A stretch of DNA of 64,000 nt, from contig CAVRXB010000005.1 of the NCBI GenBank assembly GCA_963724975.1, positions 186,001 through 250,000 on the forward strand, written 5' to 3'. Shown here piece after piece: positions 54,970 through 62,978 of this stretch (positions within the stretch are counted from its first letter, which is position 1; every line of letters begins with the position of its first letter). A program made the translations under genes and the position numbers. The stretch is from CAIWHR01 sp963724975. GTDB lineage: Bacteria > Pseudomonadota > Gammaproteobacteria > Burkholderiales > Casimicrobiaceae. The notes below the pieces were generated by a model, which saw only the letters and a program-made list of their open reading frames with translations, did not search any database and was not told where the DNA came from.

Positions 54970-55354
54970 CCCCGGACAGGCTTGCGCGAAAACTCGCATA
55001 CCACTGACCCGAAAACAGAAAACGCCAGAAGTTGCAGAACTGTTCCGCGTACAGGCGACGCAGGAAATCCGTTGGCCCCGTAAAAGGAGGTACCCGATTT
55101 TGCTCCAACGAGTGACCAAATCTCTGCGCTGCAAGAGAGATGGCGACGCAAAGAACTGCCGCCAAAAGCAACCACGGGCTAAAGACGATACCTGCGATAA
55201 GCAGGATGTGGCCAAGCACAAACAGCGGAACTGCAACGATATGGATTAGTAGATTGGTGGCGTTCTTGTGTACAGGAGGCGTTTCTCGCCACGCCCACGA
55301 CAGCAGCTCAGGAAAGGACATCGCGTTTCTGTCCCCGGGCGCGTTCTGTGCCAT
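54965..55354 (-). CDS. Two-span membrane protein, cassette gene
   Basis: 129 residues from MAQNAPGDRNAMSFPELLSW. HKNATNLLIHIVAVPLFVLG and ILLIAGIVFSPWLLLAAVLC are hydrophobic, followed by FTGPTDFLRRLYAEQFCNFW. It resembles the Mpo1/DUF962-like small membrane proteins, but I am not certain. It stops within an attC. Confidence 0.55.
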   Translation of the reverse strand: MAQNAPGDRNAMSFPELLSWAWRETPPVHKNATNLLIHIVAVPLFVLGHILLIAGIVFSPWLLLAAVLCVAISLAAQRFGHSLEQNRVPPFTGPTDFLRRLYAEQFCNFWRFLFSGQWYASFRASLSGA

Positions 55355-55390
55355 GTCGGACTCTTCATTTGCGCTTCGTCGAATTATGGG

Positions 55391-55540
55391 GCCTAACAAC
55401 TTCGGGCATAGCAATCTATTTGGCCAGCTGGCTGCGGTCAACTCCGACGCCCGCCGTATTCGGAGACGACGCCGCAGGCGGTCGCGCGACCGCGGGCCGC
55501 CCGCGATTGCCCCGAAGCGCGTTCGTTGACCGCTCGACGC
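55391..55540 (-). repeat. Decayed attC beside the inserted plus-strand gene
   Basis: GCCTAAC at 55391-55397 starts like the family, and GAAGCGCGTTCGTTGACCG near 55513-55532 resembles the other half. The distance is too great and the last box (CGACGCC) is broken, so this is a relic. Confidence 0.35.
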
Positions 55541-55666
55541 CCATTTCTACCTCCTCGCAGTATGCGGCCCCTATTGGGCTACCGGCGGCCGGACGTTTCT
55601 CGTCTTGACAAACCGGCATATGCTCCATCCGGCCGCCGATCGAGCGGCCTCACGGGGAGAACTGGA

Positions 55667-56593
55667 ATGCTGCGTCGTACGTTTGCGTTGACATCAATCG
55701 TGTTTGTCCTGTCGCTTCTCGCGCTCACCGCTGGCGCGGCGCCCGCCCCGAGAACGTTTGTGGCCTCGTACGGGCTGACCGCCAATACTGCCGCCAATTG
55801 TTCGATTGCTAAGCCGTGCCGCGCATTCAGCGAGGCGCTCAGTGTCACGTCGCTGAACGGTGAGGTCATTGTCCTCGATTCCGCCGGCTATGGCACGGCG
55901 ACGATCGCACAATCGGTGTCCATCATTGCCCCGTCCGGCGTCTACGCCGGGATCAGCGTGTATCCCGGGTTCGATGGCGTTACGGTTGTCGCCGGCCCCA
56001 CGGACAGGGTCACGCTGCGCGGACTGACGATCAACGGCCAGGGCGGCGGCAACGGCATCGTCTTTAGCCAGGGAGCTGAGCTCAACGTCGAGGACTGCGA
56101 AGTCTCGGGCATGGCAGCTGACGGCATCGCCGCGAGCGCGGTGTCTGGACAGGTGATCATCAAGAACACGGTGTCGCGCGACAACGCGGGAAACGGCTTC
56201 TCCATCGCAGCGGCATCGGGTAGCTTGCGCGCAACATTAGATCGCGTCTATTTGACGAACAATTTGAATGGCCTCTATGCGACCGGTTCTGTAACGGCAA
56301 CTATCACCGACAGCGTGGTGTCCGGTAATACGACAGGACTGCGGGGCAACGGACCTGCAATCGGCATCACGACAATTGTAGGGAGCCACAACAAGATCAT
56401 TCAAAACTCGACGGGGGCCTTGGCAAACGCAATCATGGGCCTGGTCTACGTCCTGCTCGACGGAAATATTTTCAGTCGTAACGCGACTGCGGTGAGCATT
56501 GGATCTGGTAGCATCGGGATCACGTATGGCAACAACATCTACGCCAACAATTCGAGCGATGGGAGCACGCTTGGCCTGCAGTTGCCGAAGTAA
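55667..56593 (+). CDS. Exported right-handed beta-helix protein
   Basis: 308 residues from the ATG at 55667 behind GGGAGA. A signal peptide (to TAGAAP) is followed by repeated short strands: VVAGPTDRVTLRGLTINGQG, GIVFSQGAELNVEDCEVSG, VIIKNTVSRDNAGNGFSIA and TATITDSVVSGNTTGLRGN. This is the parallel beta-helix pattern of surface and carbohydrate-active proteins. It is the only gene on the plus strand in the array, and it appears to have replaced part of a cassette (see the fragment at 56600-56656). Confidence 0.75.
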   Translation: MLRRTFALTSIVFVLSLLALTAGAAPAPRTFVASYGLTANTAANCSIAKPCRAFSEALSVTSLNGEVIVLDSAGYGTATIAQSVSIIAPSGVYAGISVYPGFDGVTVVAGPTDRVTLRGLTINGQGGGNGIVFSQGAELNVEDCEVSGMAADGIAASAVSGQVIIKNTVSRDNAGNGFSIAAASGSLRATLDRVYLTNNLNGLYATGSVTATITDSVVSGNTTGLRGNGPAIGITTIVGSHNKIIQNSTGALANAIMGLVYVLLDGNIFSRNATAVSIGSGSIGITYGNNIYANNSSDGSTLGLQLPK

Positions 56594-56599
56594 CCAGGG

Positions 56600-56656
56600 A
56601 ATCAGCACGCATGACGCCCGGAACGTCCGATTCGGAGTGAGCGTGAGGGCTGACAC
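56600..56656 (-). pseudogene. 5' fragment of a cassette gene related to 59099-59461
   Basis: The minus strand reads MSALTLTPNRTFRASCVLI, and the intact gene at 59099-59461 begins MSALTPTTNRTFWASCVLI. About 60 bases, with the following attC, are shared in DNA. The similarity ends a few bases past the stop codon of the beta-helix gene, so this is a cassette whose body was replaced. Confidence 0.7.
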
Positions 56657-56662
56657 TTCAAC

Positions 56663-56746
56663 GCCTAGCGAATCAAGGTAACCGGGGATCCGTGGCAGGC
56701 GCGAAGCGCTGCGCGTGGAGCGTCCGTGTTGAACGCCGGGTTGGGC
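56663..56746 (-). repeat. attC site, 84 bp
   Basis: GCCTAGC (56663) and GTTGGGC (56740), with AAGGTAACC and GTGTTGAAC as inner boxes. Both outer boxes carry one change from the commonest form. Confidence 0.8.
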
Positions 56747-56800
56747 GTCAATCTCCGCGACATATTCGAACTCGGCCAGAAGTGGCGATTCGCCGATCCA

Positions 56801-57784
56801 TCATTGGATAACTTCGGCGCGCTGCAGTACCAACGGCGGAATCGTCAGGCCGAGGCCCTTGGCAGTCTTGAGATTGATCACCAACTCGAAATTCGAGGGC
56901 TGTTCGACGGGCAGGTTGCCGGGCTTGGCGCCTTTGAGAATCTTGTCGACGTAGGTCGCGGCGCTCCGAAACAAATCAACCTGATTCGCTCCATAGGACA
57001 TAAGGCCCCCAGCATCGACATATTCCCTCAATCCATACACGCCCGGCAGCCGGTTCCTTGCCGCCAAGTCTACGAGGCGTCGGCGCTCACTGAAGAACAT
57101 GTTGCCTCCGAGCACCATCAGTGCGCCCGCGCGCGCCCTGGTCATGTCCGAGAAGGCCCTGTCGAAATCGTCTGGCCCTCGCACCTCGACGAATTGAAGC
57201 TGCAACCCCAGCGCCCGTGCCGCGCCTTCTGCTCCCTTCAGAATGTCTTTTTCCGTGCGTTCGGGAACGGCACTTGGCTGCCGGAGGACAGCGACCCGGC
57301 CGACCCCTGGAACGGCCTGTTTGAGCAGTTCCAGTAGCTTGCCGATTAGGTCCGGGCCGAGATAGGACGACCCCGTGACGTTGCCACCCGGCCGCGCGAG
57401 GCTGGCGACAAGCCCGTCCGTAACCGGATCGGCAGCAACGGCGAAGACAATGGGGAGGGTCTTGGTGGCTTGCTTGGCGGCCAAGGCGCCCGGTGTGGTA
57501 GCGGCCACGATGACATCAACCTTAAGCGCAACCAATTCAGCCGCGAGTGCGGGGAGCCGCTCAAGCTTCCCCTCGGCGTCCCGGTATTCGATCACGAGGT
57601 TCCGGCCCTCGACGTAACCGAGGTCATGCAGTCCTTGGAGGAACGCGTCGACGTGGCGAGGAGCAGCGGCCCGGTTGGTCCCCAGGAAGCCTATTCGAGC
57701 GACCTTGGCTGCCTGCTGGGCATCGGCGCTGAGCGCCGCCGCACCAAGAGTGACGAGCGCAACAATCGTTTCACGCCTGTTCAT
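56801..57784 (-). CDS. ABC transporter substrate-binding protein, PF04392 type, inside a cassette
   Basis: 327 residues: MNRRETIVALVTLGAAALSA signal, VARIGFLGTNRAAAP, LGYVEGRNLVIEYRDAEGKL, SLARPGGNVTGSSYLGPDL and the terminal LVLQRAEVIQ. It is a complete family member. It lies between the attC sites at 56663 and 57920, an unusually large cargo (about 1.17 kb with its sites). Two other family copies in the window are not in cassettes. Confidence 0.85.
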   Translation of the reverse strand: MNRRETIVALVTLGAAALSADAQQAAKVARIGFLGTNRAAAPRHVDAFLQGLHDLGYVEGRNLVIEYRDAEGKLERLPALAAELVALKVDVIVAATTPGALAAKQATKTLPIVFAVAADPVTDGLVASLARPGGNVTGSSYLGPDLIGKLLELLKQAVPGVGRVAVLRQPSAVPERTEKDILKGAEGAARALGLQLQFVEVRGPDDFDRAFSDMTRARAGALMVLGGNMFFSERRRLVDLAARNRLPGVYGLREYVDAGGLMSYGANQVDLFRSAATYVDKILKGAKPGNLPVEQPSNFELVINLKTAKGLGLTIPPLVLQRAEVIQ

Positions 57785-57919
57785 CGGATCCCCTGGGCCG
57801 GTGCGATCTGAACTTGCAATGGGATCTGCCAGCGGAAAGCTCGATCAATCCCGACGGGACGGTAGCACACACGCAGAGTGGCGGCCTTGGGCCGCAAGCG
57901 CGCGACCTACAGTATTGAC

Positions 57920-58003
57920 GCCCAGCGAACGAAGGTAACCGGCGACCCGCGGAAGGCGCGAAGCGCTTCCGATGGGGCGTCGGTGTTGACCGAGAGATTA
58001 GCC
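57920..58003 (-). repeat. attC site, 84 bp
   Basis: GCCCAGC (57920) and ATTAGCC (57997), with AAGGTAACC and GTGTTGACC inside. The cores are slightly changed. Confidence 0.8.
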
Positions 58004-58015
58004 GGCGTGGAGATG

Positions 58016-58513
58016 TTACCCATCACACGAGTAGCTCAATCGTAGCCGCGTCGGGGTTTGGGGAAGCGCAACAACGATGGGTTGGCGCCTAACCGGTGGG
58101 CGAAACGCAAAACAGGTTGAGTGAGTCCCGACGCTAGCCTCCACCCATGCACCGACCTGATAAATTTGAAGAGGAATCGGATCTGCAAAATCGATGGCGC
58201 GAATAAGATACAGGGACTCGCCCGTAGGAACGTTTGGAACGTGCCCAATCAGCGGCGCAGCGCGCTCGGGCGAGATGGATACAATTGCTTGAGACTTGAG
58301 TAATTGTGCCGCAACTTCGACTTGCGACGTGGACACATACCAAAATGAGCGGATCTCCCTCGCCAGTCGTGCGTCGAAGAAGTGGTTGCCGGATGGGTTC
58401 GACTCATCAAGCCACGCATCGCTGCTACAGGCGGCGATAGTGCCTCCAGCGAGGAGAGCGACCAGGAAACCGAGAGTATTTGTCGGTCGCACTGGTTGCT
58501 CGACCCCATTCAA
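58016..58513 (-). CDS. Lipoprotein, cassette gene
   Basis: 165 residues. FLVALLAGGTIAACSSDAWL has a lipobox (IAAC) after a hydrophobic stretch. The rest (FFDARLAREIRSFWYVSTSQ, LLKSQAIVSISPERAAPLIG) is unrecognised. The gene ends 13 bases from an attC. Confidence 0.6.
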   Translation of the reverse strand: MNGVEQPVRPTNTLGFLVALLAGGTIAACSSDAWLDESNPSGNHFFDARLAREIRSFWYVSTSQVEVAAQLLKSQAIVSISPERAAPLIGHVPNVPTGESLYLIRAIDFADPIPLQIYQVGAWVEASVGTHSTCFAFRPPVRRQPIVVALPQTPTRLRLSYSCDG

Positions 58514-58516
58514 GCC

Positions 58517-58600
58517 GGCTAACGAACGAAGGTAACCGGCGACCCGCGGCCGGCGCGAAGCGCTGCCAGCCGGGCGTTCGTGTTGACCGAGAGGTTAGGC
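58517..58600 (-). repeat. attC site, 84 bp
   Basis: GGCTAAC (58517) and GTTAGGC (58594), inner boxes AAGGTAACC and GTGTTGACC. The extra G in GTTGACC relative to GGTAAC fixes the minus orientation. The stop of the gene at 58595 is inside. Confidence 0.85.
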
Positions 58601-58957
58601 CACAATCCACTTCTCCGCATCCGCCTGCTCGTTCAGCGACAAAACCCTGACCACGCTTGGCATCAGAAACTTGAACATTCGCGTCGCATGTGCGACCCAG
58701 GGTACGTCCGTGACAACCGCGACTCGCTCCCACGCTTTCCAGTGCGCGAGGCCGACTTTCGCATCGTCCCACATGGCTCCTGTGGTAAAGCCATTGAACT
58801 CAGGCCCAAGCTGATAGAGCAGCCGAATTCGGCGATGTTTCTGAAGCGCCATCTCAATTGCTGGGATGAGAACTGTTTCGTAATCATTTGCATCGACTTG
58901 GCCGGAAGCGGCAATGCCGACAACATTGTCAGGGAGATGAGAAAGGAGCTTCATCAT
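58595..58957 (-). CDS. STAS/SpoIIAA-like protein
   Basis: 120 residues. NVVGIAASGQVDANDYETVL, IRLLYQLGPEFNGFTTGAMW and RVAVVTDVPWVAHATRMFKF match the SpoIIAA-like family (PF11964). These may bind small molecules or partners. It is a typical cassette gene, stopping in the R'' box of the attC at 58517-58600. Confidence 0.75.
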   Translation of the reverse strand: MMKLLSHLPDNVVGIAASGQVDANDYETVLIPAIEMALQKHRRIRLLYQLGPEFNGFTTGAMWDDAKVGLAHWKAWERVAVVTDVPWVAHATRMFKFLMPSVVRVLSLNEQADAEKWIVA

Positions 58958-59021
58958 AGCGAGTCTCCTATGCGCGAAGAAACTGATCCTGTCGAGCGTG
59001 CCAGCGAGATTGCGTTCTGTG

Positions 59022-59089
59022 GCCTAACGTATCAAGGTGACCGGCGGAGCCGCGAACCCGGGGCGTCCGTGTTGACCGCCGGGTTAGGC
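59022..59089 (-). repeat. attC site, 68 bp
   Basis: GCCTAAC (59022) and GTTAGGC (59083). Shorter than the others because the central hairpin is reduced; inner boxes AAGGTGACC and GTGTTGACC remain. Confidence 0.85.
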
Positions 59090-59098
59090 GTTGATCGA

Positions 59099-59461
59099 TC
59101 ACGGACCGTCGGTCGCTGGGAAAAGAAAGAAAAGACTAGCTATGTAGAACAAAAGCCAAAGAATTAGGACTACGGTGCCCACGACGGGCCAACGACCACG
59201 AGTGACGAATAAAACACCAAGCGCGGGAATCGAAAACAGCGTGACATTCAGCGCAGCAGCCACCAACCAAACCACGACCTTGTGCCGGTCGGCAAACGCG
59301 TCAGACGCAATCGAAGAGACGATGCTCCACGCTCCAAGTACCACAGTTTGGAACAGTTTTGTGGCGTAACCGCCAACAAATGGCAACGCACTCGAACACC
59401 CGATTATCAGCACGCATGACGCCCAGAACGTCCGATTCGTAGTAGGCGTGAGGGCCGACAT
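59099..59461 (-). CDS. Membrane protein, cassette gene
   Basis: 120 residues with three spans (FQTVVLGAWSIVSSIASDAF; VVVWLVAAALNVTLFSIPAL; GTVVLILWLLFYIASLFF). Function unknown. Its first 19 codons are shared with a truncated copy at 56600-56656. Confidence 0.6.
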   Translation of the reverse strand: MSALTPTTNRTFWASCVLIIGCSSALPFVGGYATKLFQTVVLGAWSIVSSIASDAFADRHKVVVWLVAAALNVTLFSIPALGVLFVTRGRWPVVGTVVLILWLLFYIASLFFLFPATDGP

Positions 59462-59467
59462 TTCAAC

Positions 59468-59551
59468 GCCTAACGGACGAAGCTAACCGGCGACCCGCGG
59501 CCGGCGCGAAGCCCCGCATGCGGGGCGTCCGTGATGACCGCCGGGTTAGGC
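59468..59551 (-). repeat. attC site, 84 bp
   Basis: GCCTAAC (59468) and GTTAGGC (59545), inner boxes AAGCTAACC and GTGATGACC. Perfect outer boxes. Confidence 0.85.
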
Positions 59552-59581
59552 GGCGACAACATGGTGGATACGAAGCGCTCC

Positions 59582-59890
59582 TTAACGAGCGACCCATGAC
59601 CGGCGACGCAACCAAGCGGAGGTGCGCATCGCGACCACGATAACGATGCCCCAGGCCGCCGCCGAACCAGCAACAATGATTAGGAAGTCGCCAGCCTCCC
59701 CAAAGCCACCCTTGAATAAAGCACCGCCAACGCCGAACCAAAGCGCAACACCAGGCCATAAGACCCATTCGATGACCTTAGCGATCGGTGTTCCACGAAT
59801 CGAGCGCTCCAGGAAGTAGATTGCTGAGACGAAAACTAAACTAGCAATGAAGATCGAGGCCAACTGGCGCGGTAACGAGTGGCGTGGCAT
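59582..59890 (-). CDS. Membrane protein, cassette gene
   Basis: 102 residues with three or four spans (IFIASLVFVSAIYFLERSI; VEWVLWPGVALWFGVGGALF, approximately; LIIVAGSAAAWGIVIVVAM). Function unknown. It lies between the attC sites at 59468 and 59909. Confidence 0.55.
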   Translation of the reverse strand: MPRHSLPRQLASIFIASLVFVSAIYFLERSIRGTPIAKVIEWVLWPGVALWFGVGGALFKGGFGEAGDFLIIVAGSAAAWGIVIVVAMRTSAWLRRRSWVAR

Positions 59891-59908
59891 ATCGGTCGGG
59901 CTAACGCC

Positions 59909-59999
59909 GCCTAACGTATCAGGCTAACCGGCGGGCCGAGCGGATGCTCGCCAATAAGAAGCCGCGTGCCGGCCCGTCCTGTTGAGCGCAGGGTTAGGC
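59909..59999 (-). repeat. attC site, 91 bp
   Basis: GCCTAAC (59909) and GTTAGGC (59993), inner boxes AGGCTAACC and CTGTTGAGC. The longer centre adds seven bases to the usual 84. Confidence 0.85.
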
Positions 60000-60032
60000 G
60001 TCATTTTGTTCATTCGATCCGGAGTTGCGTTC

Positions 60033-60834
60033 TCAGAGGTCGAGCACGGAGTCCAGGCCGCGATGGACACCAACCAGCGTCGATACCTTGCGAATGGCGA
60101 GCAGAGCCCCGTCAACGTACGGGCGAGCGCTGCTCCCGGAGTCGTGACGAATTGTCAGCCTTTGATCCAGCATTCCGAAGATAACCTCCGCGCTGATCAC
60201 GTAGCTAGGCAGACGAATCGAGTGAACCTGCGACCCCGAAAGCGTAGCACCTCGGACTTCTCGTGGTCCTACCGTCTGATCCACTGGGACGGAGGGCTCG
60301 GGATGGCGCACCTTCGACAAGCGAGCCGCAAGTTCGCGGACGGTTCCGCTCGGCGCATCGACCTTGTCGTCGTGTGCGTAATCAATGATCTCCCACTGCG
60401 GAATGAGCTTCGCGGCAGCTTCGGCGAATTTCTGCAGCAACACGGCGGTCAAGGCGAAGTTGCCGCAGGCCATGACTCCACGATGTCGCTTGCGAGCGAC
60501 GGCGTCGATCTCTGCGAAATCGCTCTCGGTAACGCCCGACGTACCCACGACCACATGCGCGCCGTGTTCGAGTGCGGTCAGGATGTTGGTCTTGGCGCTA
60601 TCCGGTTTCGGTGTATTCGACGAGAACGTCGAAGGGATTGGCGAGCGCCGCCGCGACCGATGCGTAGACGAAACAAATGAGCAGCGGCTCGGCTAGTACC
60701 TCTCCCAAGCTACGACCCGCGTGCTTGCGCGAGACGGCAGCGACGAGGGTAAGGTCCGCAGTCTTCGCAATCGAGCGCGCAAGCTCAGAACCGGCCCACC
60801 CTGTTGCCCCCGCCAGACATACGTTGATCACCAT
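60033..60834 (-). CDS. DapB-like dihydrodipicolinate reductase with an apparent frameshift, cassette gene
   Basis: The 5' part (60834 to about 60606) reads MVINVCLAGATGWAGSELAR, the nucleotide-binding start of DapB. Past about 60606 another frame continues SAKTNILTALEHGAHVVVGT, VMACGNFALTAVLLQKFAEA, EIIDYAHDDKVDAPSGTVRE and the end. DapB makes tetrahydrodipicolinate for lysine and peptidoglycan. A single extra A near 60606 would explain the break. Housekeeping-type genes are rare as cassettes, and this is more likely a paralog with another substrate. Confidence 0.7.
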
Positions 60835-60866
60835 GGTAACTGCCTCGGCGATGTGAAGGGGATGAC

Positions 60867-60950
60867 GCCTAACTAACGAAGGTAACCGGCGACCCGCGGC
60901 CGGCGCGAAGCACTGCCGATGGGGCGTCCGTGTTGACCGCGAGGTTAGGG
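60867..60950 (-). repeat. attC site, 84 bp
   Basis: GCCTAAC (60867) and GTTAGGG (60944), with AAGGTAACC and GTGTTGACC inside. Confidence 0.85.
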
Positions 60951-60990
60951 GCAACAGATGAAACGTTAGACATACTTCGGCATTGGAGTA

Positions 60991-61185
60991 TCAAGTTGGG
61001 GGGCAACCAGTAGCTGTGTAAGAGAAACCCATGAAGATTGCGCCGAACGCGAGCACCGTTGGCCACCATTGCTCAAACGCACCAATAAACCCGAGACACC
61101 AAGCGATGGCGATAGGCGCGAATAGGCAGAAGAGAATTCCGTAGAAGACATAAACCCGCCGTCGAAGGTACTCTCGAATCGTCAT
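60991..61185 (-). CDS. Small two-span membrane protein, cassette gene
   Basis: 64 residues: MTIREYLRRRVYVFYGILFC and IAIAWCLGFIGAFEQWWPTV, then a third partly hydrophobic stretch. Unknown function. Its upstream boundary is the minimal attC at 61191-61205. Confidence 0.5.
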   Translation of the reverse strand: MTIREYLRRRVYVFYGILFCLFAPIAIAWCLGFIGAFEQWWPTVLAFGAIFMGFSYTATGCPPT

Positions 61186-61190
61186 TTGCC

Positions 61191-61205
61191 CCCTAACGGT
61201 TAGGG
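61191..61205 (-). repeat. Minimal attC: R'' and R' boxes with no hairpin
   Basis: ccctaacggttaggg, a near-perfect 15-base palindrome. It is in the position where an attC should separate two cassettes. The same structure is at 15395-15409. Confidence 0.6.
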
Positions 61206-61670
61206 CTCAGGCGGCGGTTGCGGCACATTGCGTTGGCGCATGGACAAAACGAACGCCAGCAGCGTAACCCCGAAGATGGCCCAGTTGATTGCCCCTCCAG
61301 GTGCGTCGCCAGAGCGCGCTATGGGGATGTAGGCATTGACGCCCTTACGCGCCAGGTACTCGATGACCAGAACGAGCAGAAAGATCGGGACCAAGGGACG
61401 GTACTTCAGAAGTAACAGGACACCAAGCAAGCCCAGGATGAACTGAGATAGGCCGAGAGAGGCAAAGACTGAGAGAAAGGCTTGTGTGCCTTGGGGCGTG
61501 TACGAATCGATCGGTATCCCGTCGGCTACGGACGCCGCGTAGTGACCGTTGAAGATAGCGCCGAGGGCGATAGCGAGTTTCAGGAAAAGGACCACGCCAA
61601 GGATCCAAAGCGAAATCCGGCTTCCTGTGTACGTGAAGTTCGCAAGCGGCGGCAGCAGTCTGCTGAGCAT
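61200..61670 (-). CDS. Four-span membrane protein, cassette gene
   Basis: 156 residues: RISLWILGVVLFLKLAIALG, AFLSVFASLGLSQFILGLLG, VPIFLLVLVIEYLARKGVNA and WAIFGVTLLAFVLSMRQRNV. Function unknown. Its stop lies in the minimal attC. Confidence 0.6.
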   Translation of the reverse strand: MLSRLLPPLANFTYTGSRISLWILGVVLFLKLAIALGAIFNGHYAASVADGIPIDSYTPQGTQAFLSVFASLGLSQFILGLLGVLLLLKYRPLVPIFLLVLVIEYLARKGVNAYIPIARSGDAPGGAINWAIFGVTLLAFVLSMRQRNVPQPPPEP

Positions 61671-61708
61671 TCTTGACTCCTTGCGGCACGTCGACGCGAT
61701 TTTCTGAC

Positions 61709-61792
61709 GCCTAAAGAACTAAGGTAACCGGCGACCCGATGCGCGCGCGAAGCGCCGCGCGCGGGGCGTCCGTGTTGACCGAGGGGTTAGGC
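61709..61792 (-). repeat. attC site, 84 bp
   Basis: GCCTAAA (61709) and GTTAGGC (61786), inner boxes AAGGTAACC and GTGTTGACC. Confidence 0.85.
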
Positions 61793-61821
61793 ATCATCTT
61801 AGGGCCAGGGCTCATGACTTG

Positions 61822-62419
61822 TCATTCCGCTCTAACGTCGATCAGTAGTCGTCCCTCGTAGTTGAAGGGGACACGTTGGCTCGACGTTCCCGTCGGCACT
61901 ACCATGGAACCAGATCGAGTCGGAAGTACTGCCATCTGCCCAGACGAGTAAGTAAGAGCGCTTCCAATCTGGCGTGGGTCCGTGTAAAGGACGAGGTACC
62001 GCGCACCCGTTACACCAGTGTCGATCTTGATCTGCCCGTGCCACCCTATGATGTCCAGCAAGTTCGGCCGATATTGATTAGCGAATCGATCGATCGTTCC
62101 GATGGGTTGATAGTCCTCGCTGAGTACGACGGCCGAAGGGTAAAACACATAGGACTGGAGCACGAGTAGTCCCCCGTCCATTGTCGTGGTGACATCGATG
62201 GCCAGGCGAACGTCTTTCGGTAGCTCGAAAGCGATGAAGCGACTTTTTCCCGCCGGAAATACAAAAGCCGCGGTTTGCACGGTGATGAGATTGTTTGCTC
62301 GAGGATGGCGCCAACATTTTTGTGTAAGGCAAGGTGGAATACGACGTGCAACAAGTATCGGCACGTTCGAGAGCGTTCTTCGCCGCCTGGATTGTTTCCG
62401 CTCGTTGCGCTTCGTACAT
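61822..62419 (-). CDS. MalM-like exported-type protein with an apparent frameshift, cassette gene
   Basis: From the ATG at 62419, AQRAETIQAAKNALERADTC and SYSTLPYTKMLAPS are in one frame. From about 62305 another frame continues NNLITVQTAAFVFPAGKSRF, AIDVTTTMDGGLLVLQSYVF, RYLVLYTDPRQIGSALTYSS and to the end. The layout, with an N-terminal CC motif and GxRYLVxYT, resembles the MalM maltose-operon periplasmic family. No signal peptide is visible because the start lies just after an attC half-site. The frameshift may be real decay or an indel. Confidence 0.6.
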
Positions 62420-62436
62420 CGCAGCGCCGTTGCAAT

Positions 62437-62459
62437 CCCGGTTGAACGATGGGTTAGGC
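62437..62459 (-). repeat. attC half-site
   Basis: On the minus strand GCCTAAC, CCATC, GTTCAACCGG are R'' and L''. The second half is missing, and the MalM-like gene starts 18 bases beyond. Confidence 0.65.
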
Positions 62460-62478
62460 GGCATCTCGCGGCAAGCGC

Positions 62479-62861
62479 TCAGTCAAGGAATTTCCAGGTA
62501 TCCGCTCCATCGAAGCGCCTGACGACTACCGACTCCAAGAGCGCTGGTTCAAAATTACGTAGGTTCACTCCATGGCGAGCGCCGGGCTCGGGTTTAAGCG
62601 GCTCCCAATGGGTGACGATGCCGCAAATCTTGCAGCGCACGTTCCTCAGGGTTCGATCGCCCCAGATGTAGCTTTCCGTGTTCTCAGGATGGCCTTGGAC
62701 AGACACTGTCCCAAATCGATAGTATGCCCATATTCCTCCCGTGCGCCGGCACAACGAGCAGTTGCAACTCGTGGCCTTGTTGGGCGCGGTCGGTAGCGTA
62801 AGGCGCACCGCTCCGCAGTGGCAGGAACCTTGCAGGATGGTGTTGGCTGTTCGTGGTTCAT
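62479..62861 (-). CDS. GFA family protein with a possible frameshift at the start
   Basis: The main frame has CHCGAVRLTLPTAPNK, SCNCSLCRRTGGIWAYYRFG, RNVRCKICGIVTHWEPLK and the C-terminal GADTWKFLD. The cysteine motifs (CxC, CxxC, CxxC-type) are those of the GFA zinc fold. No good start exists in this frame. The ATG at 62861 (MNHEQPTPS) is in another, so one base may be missing or added near 62845. Confidence 0.7.
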
Positions 62862-62887
62862 GGGGGTGTACCGCTGGTTGTTGGGCC

Positions 62888-62971
62888 GCCTAACGAAACA
62901 AGCTAACCGGCGGCCCGCTGCCCGGTCGAAGCCCCGCATGCGGGACGTCCGCGTTAAGCGACAGGTTAGGC
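62888..62971 (-). repeat. attC site, 84 bp
   Basis: GCCTAAC (62888) and GTTAGGC (62965), with AAGCTAACC and GCGTTAAGC inside. Confidence 0.85.
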
Positions 62972-62978
62972 GGCGTGG

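Noticed and set aside
62646..62939. Minus-strand frame overlapping the GFA gene
   Set aside because: It contains translated attC and out-of-frame GFA sequence; only its ATG at 62861 may be real.
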